From contig CM020516.1 in assembly GCA_009823395.1 (NCBI GenBank), forward strand, positions 11,442,001 to 11,506,000: a stretch of 64,000 nt of DNA, written 5' to 3'. A program made the translations under genes and the position numbers. Numbering within the stretch: position 1 is the first letter of the stretch; the number at the start of each line of letters is the position of its first letter. This document shows positions 12,724 through 24,098 of the stretch, piece after piece. Source of the stretch: Thamnaconus septentrionalis (Eukaryota; Chordata; Actinopteri; Tetraodontiformes; Monacanthidae). A model generated the notes under the pieces. The model did no database searches and had not been told where the DNA came from. It saw nothing but the letters and a program-made list of their open reading frames with translations.

Positions 12724-15493
12724 ATGGCTGGAGAGTTGTCCACCAACATCAACATCAAGGAGCCCCGATGGGACCAAGGCACGTTCATGGGACGCGCCCA
12801 GCACTTCTTCAAGATCACAGACCCCAGGACAGTTCTGCTGTCCTCCAAGACTCTGGACGATGCTCGGGACATTGTGGAGAGCTACAGGTAGAGGATCGGA
12901 GGATTTATAGGGTGGAGCCTGACCATCATTTATAATATTTTGTGTGTTTTTGGTGGAATGATGCATCGGGAGAAGTCAAAGAAAATGTTTTAGTGAAATG
13001 ATGCCAGTTATACTTTTGCCCCTGTGTGAGAAATTAACAGATTCAAGCACTGCATAAATAAGAAAGTAAAAGTGAAAAGGCTCTCTGTTTACTTTATCTT
13101 GCAAACTTGCCTGTCAGTGCAATAAATAAACTCTGTCTATGTGACGGCTCCCACTTTAGCCCATATGCAAACAGCAACAACTTGTTTATTTCTTTCAGAG
13201 CCGGGATTGTGAAGCCTGGCCTGACGGAGGATGAGCTGTGGAAGGCCAAGTACATCTACGACTCGGCCTTCCACCCCGACACAGGCGAGAAGATGTTTGT
13301 CATTGGCCGCATGTCTGCTCAGGTGCCAATGAACATGACAATCACAGGCTGCATGCTCACCTTCTACAGGTACAGCAGAGGTTTCAGTGGTGGTGACAGA
13401 GTTTCCATGTGGTTTCAAATGTCAAACCTTAATACAGTCCTGTACCAAAATAGATACATTAATCCTGGCGTGGAGTGAAAATCCTCTTAAAGAAGGAAAA
13501 AAAAAATATTGCTTTCATCACGTGATGCTTAAAGAGACGCGGTCTAATTTTTCATCCTTAATTTGTTAGTTTCAAAATCATTTTTGGCTGTGATGCACAG
13601 TTTGGTTTAAAATAATGGTGAAGTTCTCCTTTTATTTTGTTTGTCCACGATTTACAGTCATTTTTTTCCTCCAGTTGATTCATACAATACTGCTACTTTT
13701 ATTTTATTATGAGCCCAGTGTGTCCAAATGTCCTTAAAAGGCAAAGTGTGGAAACCACATTTTTCCATTATATATCCCATGCAAAATCCTAATGCAACTG
13801 TCGAAATTAATATATTTCTAAGAATCTTTATTTTCTTCAACCCTCTTTGCTTCCGAGACATTTTTAGGGTAAACAACCTGTTCTCTTGTTTGCAGGACAA
13901 CTCCAGCTGTGGTCTTCTGGCAGTGGGTGAACCAGTCCTTCAATGCTGTCGTCAACTACACTAACCGCAGTGGGGATGCGCCCATGACTGTAAAGTAGGA
14001 AGGATTTCATTTTCATTCTAGATCTTGTCATTCAAAATTTAAATCTAAAATATGTTATTTCAGTAGCATTGTACTATTTAGTTCTTATTTCAAACATGAG
14101 TGTGAGGGTTGTGATTAATTATCATGTTCCTCTCTCTGCAGTCAGCTTGGCGCCGCCTACGTCAGCGCGACCACCGGGGCCGTGGTCACCGCTCTGGGAC
14201 TCAAGTCTCTGGCTTCGGTAAGTCGCGCGGTTCTCGTGAACAAACTGACCAACTTGAAGTGGGTTTGATTGTGACGCCCGATCGTCTCCCACCTCTGCAG
14301 CGCCTCCCTCCGATTGTCAGCCGGTTCGTCCCGTTTGCTGCCGTCGCTGCTGCTAACTGCATCAACATCCCCTTCATGAGACAGAGGTGAGACGGAGCCA
14401 CATTCACAGCCTAATTCCTCTGTAAAAGAGAACTCCTCCTCCTCCTCCTCCTCCTCCTCCTCCTCCTTCTCCTTCGCCTCCTCCTCATGCATGTTTCTGT
14501 GTTGTTCAGGGAGCTGAAGTGCGGTATCCCCGTGACTGATGAGAATGGAAACAGGTTAGGAGAGTCTCCTAATGCAGCCAAGCAGGCCATCATGCAGGTG
14601 GTGGTGTCCAGGATCGGCATGGCAGTGCCAGCAATGGGTAAAGTTCACTCTGTCTTGACCTACATTTTTCATTCTTGCTACTACGTGGTAAATATATTGT
14701 GTTTGAAGTTAATCATTTCTCATTTGGCCTTTGTTCATTATTGCAAATTAAAGCCATTAAACCAGCGTATGAACGTTTCCTTTTGTTTTTGTTCATGTAA
14801 CAGGAAAACATTGCCTGACATTAGTTGTGAATGTTTTCTGTCTGTGTGCAGCTATTCCACCGGTCATAATGGACGCCCTGGAGAAGAGAGCTTTCCTGAA
14901 GGTACGCAACTTGTGCAAGTCACGGCCCTGTGTGTGTTGAGCAAGTGGATTTTTGTGCGCGTGCCGTCGCTTCGTGAAGCCGAGATGGTCGTGTCACATT
15001 CCCCATGTTGAACAAACACTGTATTGCAGGAGCCTTAAGACACTTGCTGCCTGGTTGGCTGCAGTTCTGACTTGTGTGTGTATTTTTCCAGCGCTTCCCA
15101 GTCATGAACGCTCCCATCCAAGTGGGGCTCGTTGGCCTGTGGTATGTTATTTTAAAAACATTCTCAAAAAATCTTTCTTTAAAATTTTATTTTTCTCTTC
15201 CAGTGTCTAAAACATCACTCTCTTCTCTTTCTTAATACCAGCCTGGTGTTTGCAACACCTCTGTGCTGTGCCCTCTTCCCACAAAAAAGGTACCATGACT
15301 CATTAGAGTTTATATGACATTAGATCTGTTCCATTTAACCAGTGATGACCTGTTTTATAACCACGTTCCATTTCTTTTTCAATTTTTCTTTTGCAGCTCC
15401 ATGAGTGTTAGCGGGTTGGAGAAAGACCTGCAGGAGAGGATACGAGAGAGCAGCCCCCAGACCACCACCGTCTACTTTAACAAGGGCCTGTAG
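12724..15493 (+). CDS. sfxn3: Sideroflexin-3, mitochondrial serine transporter
   Basis: Multi-pass carrier of the mitochondrial inner membrane. SFXN1 and SFXN3 import serine for one-carbon metabolism. Exons: 12724-12887, 13199-13369, 13896-13994, 14142-14217, 14301-14386, 14510-14637, 14852-14901, 15092-15141, 15242-15289, 15397-15493, giving 322 residues, the usual sideroflexin length. Family motifs seen: N-terminal [15 protein letters not shown], the HFFKITDPR segment, [17 protein letters not shown], then [30 protein letters not shown] and the end [10 protein letters not shown]. The start follows a fair Kozak (ACCATGG) just after an acceptor, so the 5'UTR is split. All introns are GT-AG. 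The SFXN3 assignment rather than SFXN1 rests on the sequence and on the neighbouring pdzd7, as in human 10q24. Confidence 0.95.
14434..14486. repeat. (CTC)n microsatellite in a short sfxn3 intron
   Basis: CTC triplets with two interruptions near the end fill the middle of the 123-base intron between exons 5 and 6 and serve as its pyrimidine tract region. Confidence 0.85.
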
Positions 15494-17549
15494 GAGCAGC
15501 GAGCACATCACGCACACACGACACAGACAGACAGACGGCCGTGCAAACACACATTAAAAAACAAAAAAAACAAAATGCGGAGCCAAATGGAAGGGCAAAG
15601 CAAGTTTAATTATTGATGATATTTTAATCGAATGTCCGGCGATTTTATTTGTTAGTGTTGGAGTGTGCGAAGCTGCATCGGGTCTGGAGGGGAAACAAAG
15701 TGAAGGGAAAACGAGCAATCAGACAGTTTGAGGGGGAACTTTGATTGACTTGTCTCTGCACATTGATGGTGCTTTTTAAAAGAGGACATTTATATATTTT
15801 GATATGTCCATTTAAGTTGAAACTAGGTAAAAGATAATGGACAATTTGTGTTTTACTCGCCACTATTTCATTTTATGCAAATTTTAAATGGTTTAATCTT
15901 CGTTTTTTTCCCCCATTTTCATATTTCCATATACTTGCCTCTGAATGTACTTTACTGTTGTTTTACCACATGAGTAGACCCTAGTTAGATCTTAGCTAGT
16001 TTGCGTCTTACTCTCATTGAAGTGTACTTACTCCCTGCATTCTAAACAACCAGGGAACGAGGTTCAAGGTACACAGAATGCAAAGTATGGAAACGCGACT
16101 ACAAAGCACAGCCGTAGTCTACATCTATGAGCAGTTATCGTTTTGACTTTAATGTAAAAAAAAAAAAAAAAAGTGTTCTGTTGTCATGGCGCTGGCGGCC
16201 TGTGTCACATTCAAGGCCCTTTTTCACGATTCAACATCTCATTCGCTATGGTGTCACTTTAGTCAGCTCTTTTGCAGGTGCTGCTGCTCGTTTGGTGACT
16301 GTCAGATTATTAGGCCCTGTTGGTGTCTACATGTGGCTAAATAGTAATGTTGTAAAACTCTGGGTAATTTGTGTGTGCACAACGCACAATAGACGGACAA
16401 TGATGTGTCGCTGTCGTCATGGAAATGCTTTTGGTTATCATTGCGGCCAACCACAGATTTCCAGAGGAAGTTCAGTTTTAATCTACAATCATAAAAAGGT
16501 AACAGGGTTCTCATGCGCAACCGTGCATCTGCCTTCTGCACAACCGTGTCGACAAGTTCTATCGACAACAGCGTCATCCTCCATTCTTTCTAACAGTCCA
16601 GTTCTTTATCAGTGCCCTTCTGGGTCACTGTAGGTTATCAGTGTGGACATCAAGTAAACCACGACATACCTGTCTATTCAGTGTCAACCGCAGAGATTTC
16701 ATTAATAGTCTCAGGACCGCTGAATACAAGGTCGAAGCACTCTGCAGTTGTTTACCTCCTCCAGGAGAGGGCGCTGTGTGACTCTCCGACAGACGCGTTT
16801 CAATTGCTGACTCGTAAGTGAACAGAAAGGAGTTGGGGAGGACGCAATGCTAGAAAAAAAATTAAAAGACTGACAACATTAGAAATATACCGTATATGCT
16901 GCTTTGTGAGATCAAACCACATTTCTGGGCTGTTGCGCCCATGACTGTTGCCCCTCCCCAGGCACTGATAAGAAAACTGTTAAGAAATGGTGACGACGGA
17001 TGGAGACAGTTGGAAGTGGTTCTCGCCCTGGTTGTTGTGGTTGTAGTGTTGTTCCAAACGAAGGTAGGCAGTGTTGCACGAGGAAAGACGCCCGTCTTTG
17101 GATCTAAAAACTCAGAAGTCAACTTGAAATGAAATGACTTTGTGTTCAGTTCATCTCAAAGCTCTTAACCACAACCGTTCCGTTTGCTTATTAGCACTGA
17201 TGGGTCTGTAAGGAAATTGCTGCATTTATTCCAGTGTTGTCTGTTTTGATCATGTGAGAACAAGTATATTTTTATCGGATGTAATTATAAATATAAATAT
17301 ATAAAACCTATATATGATGCACAGTAGGTTGAGCACATAGGCGTGACTAGAGAACGACGTTACAAAGGTGTGCGCGCCTCCGGTGGGTTGACCGGGTGGC
17401 CCCCTGGTGGCCTGCATGGACACACCGTCAGCTGCTGGTGTTTGATGTCGTAGCGAGCACTTTGACTGCAGGCGCCGAGGAGTTGAGAGAGCAGCCTGAC
17501 GCCGTGCACAGTCATGGATCAACCAGCCAGATATAGCATGTGTGATGTT

Positions 17550-17550
17550 T

Positions 17551-17577
<27 letters not shown>
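17550..17577. repeat. (GT)n microsatellite
   Basis: Perfect GT dinucleotide run of about 28 bases. Confidence 0.9.
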
Positions 17578-17582
<5 letters not shown>

Positions 17583-18658
17583 GCTTCTTCTCTAGGATTG
17601 TAAAAGCCATGCTAATTATGAATTCATATGCATCGAGTGGCTGTAGCACGAGTGAAGTTGTGCGAGCGTTCATTCAGACAAAAGCGGTCTGTGGGTGTGA
17701 AGTGCAGCTGCAGGTTTCTTTGTGTGTGTTGATCCAAAACGGAGGAATTTCGTTTCAAATTGCAGCGTAGATTGATTCTGGTAGACTGCATCAAAGACAC
17801 AAAATATAGACGTTATATGCATAGTATAAAACTTGCTTTACATTTTGAAACTAAATTCTTCTTTTAACCCTTTGACCCTTGTTTTTTTAAACAACAGAAT
17901 ATTCCTCATTCAGCAATTTTGCTTTGCCCTGTTCTGTGCTAATGGGTGTTGTACTGCTTTCCGTGCTTGACGTGTTTTCCTGCTGAGGGTTGAACTGCAC
18001 TATATAGTAGATATATTTACCTTTTGCTGTGCTGCTGTAGCGACTAGTTTGATTTGTCTTGCGTTTTACAAAAAAAAAGAGCCTTTAAGAATTGTTGAAG
18101 ACTATATTTGGATGTTTTATCGCTTAAGCCAACTCACAAGAGCCGCTCCTCCCTTCCTCCTCTCCATTGTGCTACCTGATTGTAATTGCGGTGCAGAACT
18201 GGAGGTTTTTAAGTCATCGCTGACAAACACATATAAACACTTTTCCAGCCTGCAGTTGCGTTGAATCACCACCCCACGCGTCACTTACAACGGGTGTAGC
18301 CAAAGACGAGAGTGGAGTGACGAGTTCGGGGCTGAAGGGAGCAGTTTCTTCCATGTTCTATGTTTGAGCTTTATTAAATGGAGCTTTCTGCACATGCCCA
18401 AACACTTTCTCACACTCCACAGCACTGCAGACTTTTCAAGAACTGGATTTATCAGTGTGTGAAATCATGATACACAAACGTGCTTGTGTACGCCAGTAAA
18501 GAATGCACAAAGGCAAAATGTTGCAGACAATCTGCCATTTGAACACTCCACTGATGTATTGCGCACACACTCCTGTCATTACAATGTATTCTCCACCAGT
18601 TTTGTATTGTGTTGAATATATTTTCTTGATGTGAAATGTATCAATCTCCAAGCAATAG

Positions 18659-18664
18659 AATAAA
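18659..18664 (+). terminator. AATAAA poly(A) signal, likely sfxn3
   Basis: AATAAA on the plus strand, the last good signal before the convergent selenoprotein gene's own signal at 18816. Confidence 0.5.
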
Positions 18665-18815
18665 ACATGAAACACGCACTTCCTCCTGTGTCTTTATGGG
18701 GAAATTGCAAAACAGCTCCATTGTATGTTGTTGGCACAAAATATTGTGCAGCTGTTTCCTATAAACTACAGAACAAAGAAAAAAACGTGCTTGGAGACAA
18801 AGTGGTGATGAGGTC

Positions 18816-18821
18816 TTTATT
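18816..18821 (-). terminator. AATAAA poly(A) signal of selenou1 copy A
   Basis: AATAAA on the minus strand (TTTATT on plus), about 110 bases past the SECIS hairpin. It places the SECIS inside the transcript and leaves about 150 bases between the two convergent 3' ends. Confidence 0.55.
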
Positions 18822-18929
18822 TTCTGCAGCTGCTGTTCACAAACACGAGGGTGCACCTAATCAGACAGGTGTAAGCATCACCTCTGTCAGAGACTCAACC
18901 AAGCCTGAAACAAGGCAGCGAGTGTCAGC

Positions 18930-19005
18930 CCTGCAGTGTGTTCGAGCATCAGACCCGCTCCTCTGCAAGTTGAGTTTAGAGTCAAGTCATCATTAATCAC
19001 ACGTA
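18930..19005 (-). promoter_or_regulatory. SECIS element of selenou1 copy A
   Basis: Read 5'-3' on the minus strand, the hairpin has these parts. Helix I is CGTGTG (19003-18998) against CACAC (18940-18936). The 5' quartet ATGAT runs 18993-18989. Helix II is GACTTG against CGGGTC, with an inner CTCT against AGAG. The apical loop opens with AAA (18977-18975). The 3' quartet TGAT is at 18951-18948. The distance from ATGA to the apical AA is 12 bases, normal for eukaryotic SECIS. It sits about 510 bases past the stop codon, in the right place to decode the UGA in this gene. Folding was done by eye. Confidence 0.8.
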
Positions 19006-19505
19006 CGGGATCGAGCACCCTCATCTGCCACGTTGGAGGCTGAATTGTGTCAGAGCAGGGTGAGCATAAAACAGAACATTTCTAAGAAAAATAAAGAAGC
19101 AGAAAAATGCACCGCTAACAGATTCAACAAAATGAATGATCAGCAGATTGACATTCCTGTTTTTTCTTTAAAGAAAAAAACATTTCAAGTTATTTCAGTT
19201 GTTAGACCTGAATAAAAATGCTGCACTCAAGTCTATTTTACTGTGATTGTAATACCCGTCTTTAAAAAAAAAAAAAAACACTTTAGTCTGCTGAGGTTGG
19301 ACAATCCATACAAACTATTGCCTTTGTACGGTTTCACAGCAGTGGTCGTGCAAAACACACACAAAAATGTGGTTTAAAAGTAAAAACCTTCAATCATAGT
19401 GTGATAAATTGAAATCTTTAAGCCTAATTTTAATCTAAATGTGTTGAATCTATCCCCATGCAATTACACACTACCCATTTAAAAAAAAAACAAAAAAAAA
19501 ACAAT

Positions 19506-21180
19506 TTAATTCCCTTGCACAATTTTTTTAACAGCCTGTAAAACATCTGCAGTGTCCACCTTGTTTCCAAACTCCTTCTCATGGTGTTCCAGCAGAATCC
19601 CCTGCAAACACAACCAGGCGTTTAAAATAAAATAATCACAGGTGTGCAAAAGCTGCGAGTGAAGTTGGAAGTGCGAGTCGATCAAATCTGCTCTACCTTA
19701 TCTCCTGGTCCGATGACAAACACTCCCCCCAGGATGAAGCCCTCGCCGTTCATGTTACCCTTGTGACCGGACCTCCAGGCCCGTATAAAGTTCTGCCACA
19801 CTCCCAGACGGATGAAGGCCAGAGCCCCCATCTTCCTCTCAAGCGGGCCGTAGAAGTGTTTCTGCAACAGCAAGGCAAAGTTTTTTTTCAGAAGTTATTT
19901 ATTATAAAACAATAATTAATTGCTAATAACTGGGGATGTGAGCATATAAAATCTCACAGGGCGATACTCGAGTAAGAACCACTGCAAAACAGTTGGTCAG
20001 GGATGAAGAACTTCCATTTAAACATTATTGCTGTTGTATATATCACTGCCAATGAATGTGATGTCATACTGGCACGTAATATTATTTAGATAAATTGGAA
20101 ATTTTATTCTGATGTGTTTTAAATTTGATTTTTTTAATCTTTTCTTTTATGTAGTGTCTTTGAGGACTTCAAAAAGCGATCTATAAATATAATATATTAT
20201 TAATAAACAAACATCGCTGTGAAATACAGTTAAAAATGTGCAGTTTGTTTGAATACTTAACATATTAAAACAGTATTTTAGTTAAAATTAAGCAGATTTT
20301 CACAAAGTGATTTCTTTTTCTCTCCCTGTATGAGTTGTTTTATTATAGTTGGGTGAAACTGAAATGTGGTTTCACCTCTCCGTCAATGTAAATGTCCCCG
20401 GCGAAGTGCGGTCGGAAGTCCTCGATCTCTGTGCCGATGTTTTCTTTCACCACGGCGACCAGAGGGACCCCGAGCTCTTCCAGCTGGGGCTTCAGAGAGG
20501 ACAGCTCGGAAGCCTCCTGGCCAGTAAGAGTGGAGGGAATGACGTGAGTCATCGCGGGCGAGATCACAAACACGCGCCGCTTCAGTTTCAGTGTGGTGGG
20601 AATATCGCTCTCTGCTTTACCTCTCTGCACAAAAATCATCCAGGCCGCCGCACCACCATGATCACGGCCCCGTTCGTCTCCCACAGGCTGTTCGCTTTGA
20701 TGACCACGTTTTCTAGGGGCAACAACAAGAGGAACCGTCGTTAAACATGGCTTTTTTTTTTTTTTTTATACCTGATACAAACAAGGACCCAAAGTCACGT
20801 GGCTCATCTACTGTATATGTTGTGCAAGGATAAGAATAGAAGGAGAAATGCGGCAGCTCCGCCGTCAGCCCTTCACAGCAATCTAATCTGCATTACCAGC
20901 AGATTTAAAGAAAGCAGCTTAAACTCCACACAAATAAGTATATTATCCGTGTGTTCAATTCACGCAAATGGCGCAGCACAGTGAGGAAAAGCCCCCCTGA
21001 CTGCTTCTCCTGTCTGAGCGAGGAAGGCCGCCCACCGTCAGTGCTGGAGCGCAGGTCAGTCTCTGCCAGGTACTCCAGCGAAGCGCTGCCAGCTTTGGGC
21101 AGACACAGATCAGTGTTGGCCAGGAAGAGCCCAGCTAACGCAGCGCTGATGGCGCCGAGACCCAACGACCACATCCCCAT
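19506..21180 (-). CDS. selenou1: Selenoprotein U1 / peroxiredoxin-like 2A, copy A (UGA = Sec)
   Basis: Thioredoxin-fold redox protein of the PRXL2A (FAM213A) family. Exons: 21180-21036, 20712-20621, 20516-20376, 19861-19697, 19601-19506; 212 residues counting Sec. Residue 74 is encoded by TGA (20638-20636) in RRPG-U-FLCREE. Human PRXL2A has Cys there (RRPGCFLCREE), so the redox pair is Sec/Cys. Before it lie a hydrophobic N-terminus (MGMWSLGLGAISAALAGLFL), SLWETNGAVIMVV and, after it, FYGPLERKMG and EGFILGGVFVIG, all family signatures. Coding continues intact for 138 codons past the TGA, which excludes simple decay. The Met at 21180 is the first in its exon (acceptor at 21223/21222) and aligns with mammalian MGMWSIG. 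A likely noncoding first exon ends at a strong donor at 23522/23521. A SECIS lies in the 3'UTR (18930-19005). Confidence 0.92.
20636..20638 (-). other. Selenocysteine (UGA) codon, selenou1 copy A
   Basis: TGA in frame between GGA (Gly) and TTT (Phe), five codons after GTG/GTG-encoded Val in the conserved VVRRPG block. A Cys codon (TGC) follows at 20629-20627, giving a U-x-x-C motif. Confidence 0.9.
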
Positions 21181-21222
21181 CCCTAACAGCTCTCCCTCCA
21201 GGCCGGACCCAGACGACGACAC

Positions 21223-23521
21223 TGCAGGGTGAAAAGGAGAAAGGAAGGGGGAGGAGAAATGAAATCACCCAGCAAACAGCTCACGTTAAATAGTTTTGTA
21301 AACAGATTTTTTTCAACATTATATTGAGGCTGCAGCATGATGTGAGAGTTAAAGTATATTCAGTATTTTTCATCATAAAAAGCTCAACTGTTTAAATGTA
21401 TGCAGATGAACATCAAAACCAGCAAATGTCCAAAGTTAAAAGACAAAGTCAGGGGCATTTTGTTGTACAAATTATTTAAATGACGATGGAATCATTAATA
21501 TTCTCAGCCTAGTGACTGGTTATGATAAAAATCAACCAAAAAGACAAACACTACTCTCTGAGACTGTCTGGACATCACAATACTCATTCGTACTTGCAAT
21601 GTCATGCAGTTAAGTTAAATCATTAATCATGTTTAATGATTAACATTGTATCAGTTTTGGAGAAATGTTTCAGTTATTCCAACACAGAGTCGGTGGCGGC
21701 AGAAGCACAGTTCCCAGCTCAGTGTTAGAATTCCTCTGACGAAGCTCAAGACTTTGTAGGCAGTCATGCAGGTTTCTTGCCTGAAGTGGCCTTGTGTGGG
21801 TCGGGACCTGCTTTGGCTTCACTTTGGTGAAACAGAGCGGTCTGGGTTCGTAAAACGTGGAGCCTGGTCGCGGCGGTGCGCTGGCTGCTCACGGTGCTGC
21901 GGCTTAGAGAGAGAGCAGGGCAGCGCTGGGACAGTGTCCACCTCGACGCTGGCCGACACCTGGACAGAGCCGCCAGCATCGGGTCGGAGAGACTCTGACC
22001 GCAAAAACAGTCAAAGTCTCACTGAAACAAAGAAACAACACGTCTTTCCATGTGACTGCTTGTCTTCAGGGATAATGTCTTTCCTGGGAAGGGCTTCCTC
22101 TCCTCAAGACTCATAAACATGTGCCCACAACACAACGACTTCCGATGGGATTTAGAGAGCAACAAAAAATTATTTCCGCGAAATTAAACCCATTTTAAGT
22201 CAGTGATAATAAGACGTGAGAAGACTTTGGCACTAACTTGTATCCGAGGAGGAAAAAACTCCAAAGATCTAGTCCATCTGGTTTCAATCAGCTCAACTCC
22301 TCAAATGTATTCCTGTTCTCAAGACGTTACAACAAACACGAAGGGCAAAGGGGCTGGGAAAGAATGATAACCGCGGCAGCCAATCAGCACCGTGGTGTCA
22401 GGGCGAGGAACAGACGCTATGATTCGAGCTGCCAACCCTGACGTGGTGTTGCCCAGTGCTGCGTCAACTGCGCATCCTCCAAACTGACAGTTTTCAGTGA
22501 GATTGGGACAGAGGCTAAACTGTAGCAGGTAGAGAGTGAGTAATGTCCTTTTAATATAAATCACATATTGTGATATATTGTTTCGGAGCACCATGAAAAA
22601 CTAGATGCAACTAGATCCAACTTACAGCTCTGTCAGTTTTTCTTCAGACGCCTTTAAAAGTCAATGTTACTTTTGCACGCAATCGAGCCTTCTCAGTTTT
22701 CACTAGTCTTTATCAAGTCTACACTAGTTTGGTTCAGTTTCCTTTCAACTCAAACTTATAAACACTAGTTTAGAACTGCCTTTAATCCTCTTTTAATGTA
22801 CTATGTTTCCCCTTTTGTGGTCTGTCCTTTTAACTTCCTAATAATAAAGATAAGTTGCTTACAGTATGAATTTACTTATTTTTAATTTAACACGCAAGCC
22901 AATATTTCTGTGACTATTTGATCAAAGCAAGAGCTAATGTTTTTATTTGTGTAGGAAAAGGAGATTTTAATTTGATTATTTCGTCACAGTGGCCTTGAAG
23001 TGCATGGTGCCAAGGGTCAGACTTGTGCTCATTAAACATTAGCGAAGCTATTCGTTTCAGTCCTGCAATTCAATACGAACAGTTTGTCATTTATTTAAAC
23101 TGTTTAATAAGCTTCAAGTCTCAAGTGCTTTAGTTCACCCAGTGACATGACCTTAGACCCAAATAACCTCCTTATTGACCTGTAAAAGCAAGGCGATAAG
23201 ATGACCTTGTTGCTATCGGTGTGTATTGCGATCATAACACAAATTATCAAATTCAGGTACAACACAGAAAACGTGTTTGAGATAATGTGCGAGTTTCTTG
23301 GTTACTCGCTTATGTAATGAGAACATCAATGCTAACGCGAACATCAGGTGCCCCAGCCAGCCATGGCAGCGCTCATCGTCAAGTTAGCCATTAGCTCGAC
23401 TGTTACTTCCCTTAAAAATATGCCCTTAGAACTGTATGGTGTTAAAAACACGCTCAGAATCGTATTATAGTGATTTGAGAAACAAAAATGCGAGTTGGAT
23501 TTAGGATATACGTTCACTCAC
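21223..23521 (-). other. Likely first intron of selenou1 copy A
   Basis: Donor CTCCG|GTGAGT at 23521 and acceptor CACCCTGCAG at 21222 bracket about 2.3 kb without coding sequence. If right, the copy A transcript begins near 23600, roughly 100 bases past the end of copy B. A CpG-containing segment at 21840-22010 holds only overlapping ORFs with no recognisable protein. Confidence 0.5.
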
Positions 23522-23735
23522 CGGAGTTTGCGACGCGACAAGCAGCAGCACCCCCTCTGTTTGGTAAATAGATCTCCGCAGGCTTAATAAACGATCCAGG
23601 AAGCAGGGCAACTAATCGAACAAGATCGACACACGCCTGACTGGCTTGGAATGTTGGCAGCGCAGCAGACACAAAGATAAGACAAACGAGGCGGGCATTT
23701 AAACGGGAAAGAATGCTTTATGCAACCACAACCAG

Positions 23736-23741
23736 TTTATT
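23736..23741 (-). terminator. AATAAA poly(A) signal of selenou1 copy B
   Basis: AATAAA on the minus strand, about 100 bases past the copy B SECIS and just upstream of the inferred copy A first exon. Confidence 0.5.
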
Positions 23742-23837
23742 TGTCGTCACCATTACAATAGTGTCTTTTTTTCCACTTCAACGGTCGGGTCCCCGCTAGC
23801 TTATGCCAACTCTGTCTTGTGTAGTGTGCTGTGTTTA

Positions 23838-23900
23838 CGTGCCGGTGTCAGAGCCGTTCCCTCGGCAGAGTTTAGGAACAGGCCTTCATTAAAGCACCCA
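23838..23900 (-). promoter_or_regulatory. SECIS element of selenou1 copy B
   Basis: On the minus strand: helix I GTGC against GCAC. The 5' quartet is ATGAA (23889-23885). Helix II is GGCCTGTTCCT against AGGGAACGGCTC, with wobble pairs and one C-C mismatch. The apical loop begins AAA (23873-23871). The 3' quartet is TGAC (23850-23847). The ATGA to AA spacing is 12, identical to copy A, and both loops read CTAAACTC. It lies about 210 bases past the stop. Paired by eye. Confidence 0.8.
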
Positions 23901-24098
23901 ACCACCAGCACACAACCAAGACGAGAATTGCAATAAACGGTGACATTTGTGCACATTGTAAGCCCGAGTTAGTGCCACTTTATCAGGAGGTAGGCTTTAA
24001 AAGGACAAGGAAGGCACATGCAATGTGATTTGCATCTTGACATGAGACTTTGCATTGCATAATGCTTTCTAAACATACATTCATTTCACATTAAAGGC

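Larger units (their letters stand above)
15494..18685 (+). other. sfxn3: sfxn3 3'UTR (inferred) with terminal poly(A) signal
   Basis: No ORF of note lies between the sfxn3 stop and 18.7 kb. A canonical AATAAA stands at 18659-18664, and earlier signals such as ATTAAA near 18374 are possible. A (GT)14 run lies at 17550-17577. The UTR extent is inferred; a shorter one is equally possible. Confidence 0.5.

Noticed and set aside
19306..19331. Alternative hairpin (CCGTACAAA / TTTGTATGG) after a GTGA as SECIS of copy A
   Set aside because: Perfect nine-pair stem, but the quartet on the 3' side does not fit (no GA in register) and helix I is lacking; the hairpin at 18930-19005 fits all parts.
20636..20638. 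TGA taken as a nonsense mutation (pseudogene) in copy A
   Set aside because: Same column carries TGA in copy B, frame and splice sites stay intact afterwards, and a SECIS is present; the PRXL2A family uses Sec in fish.
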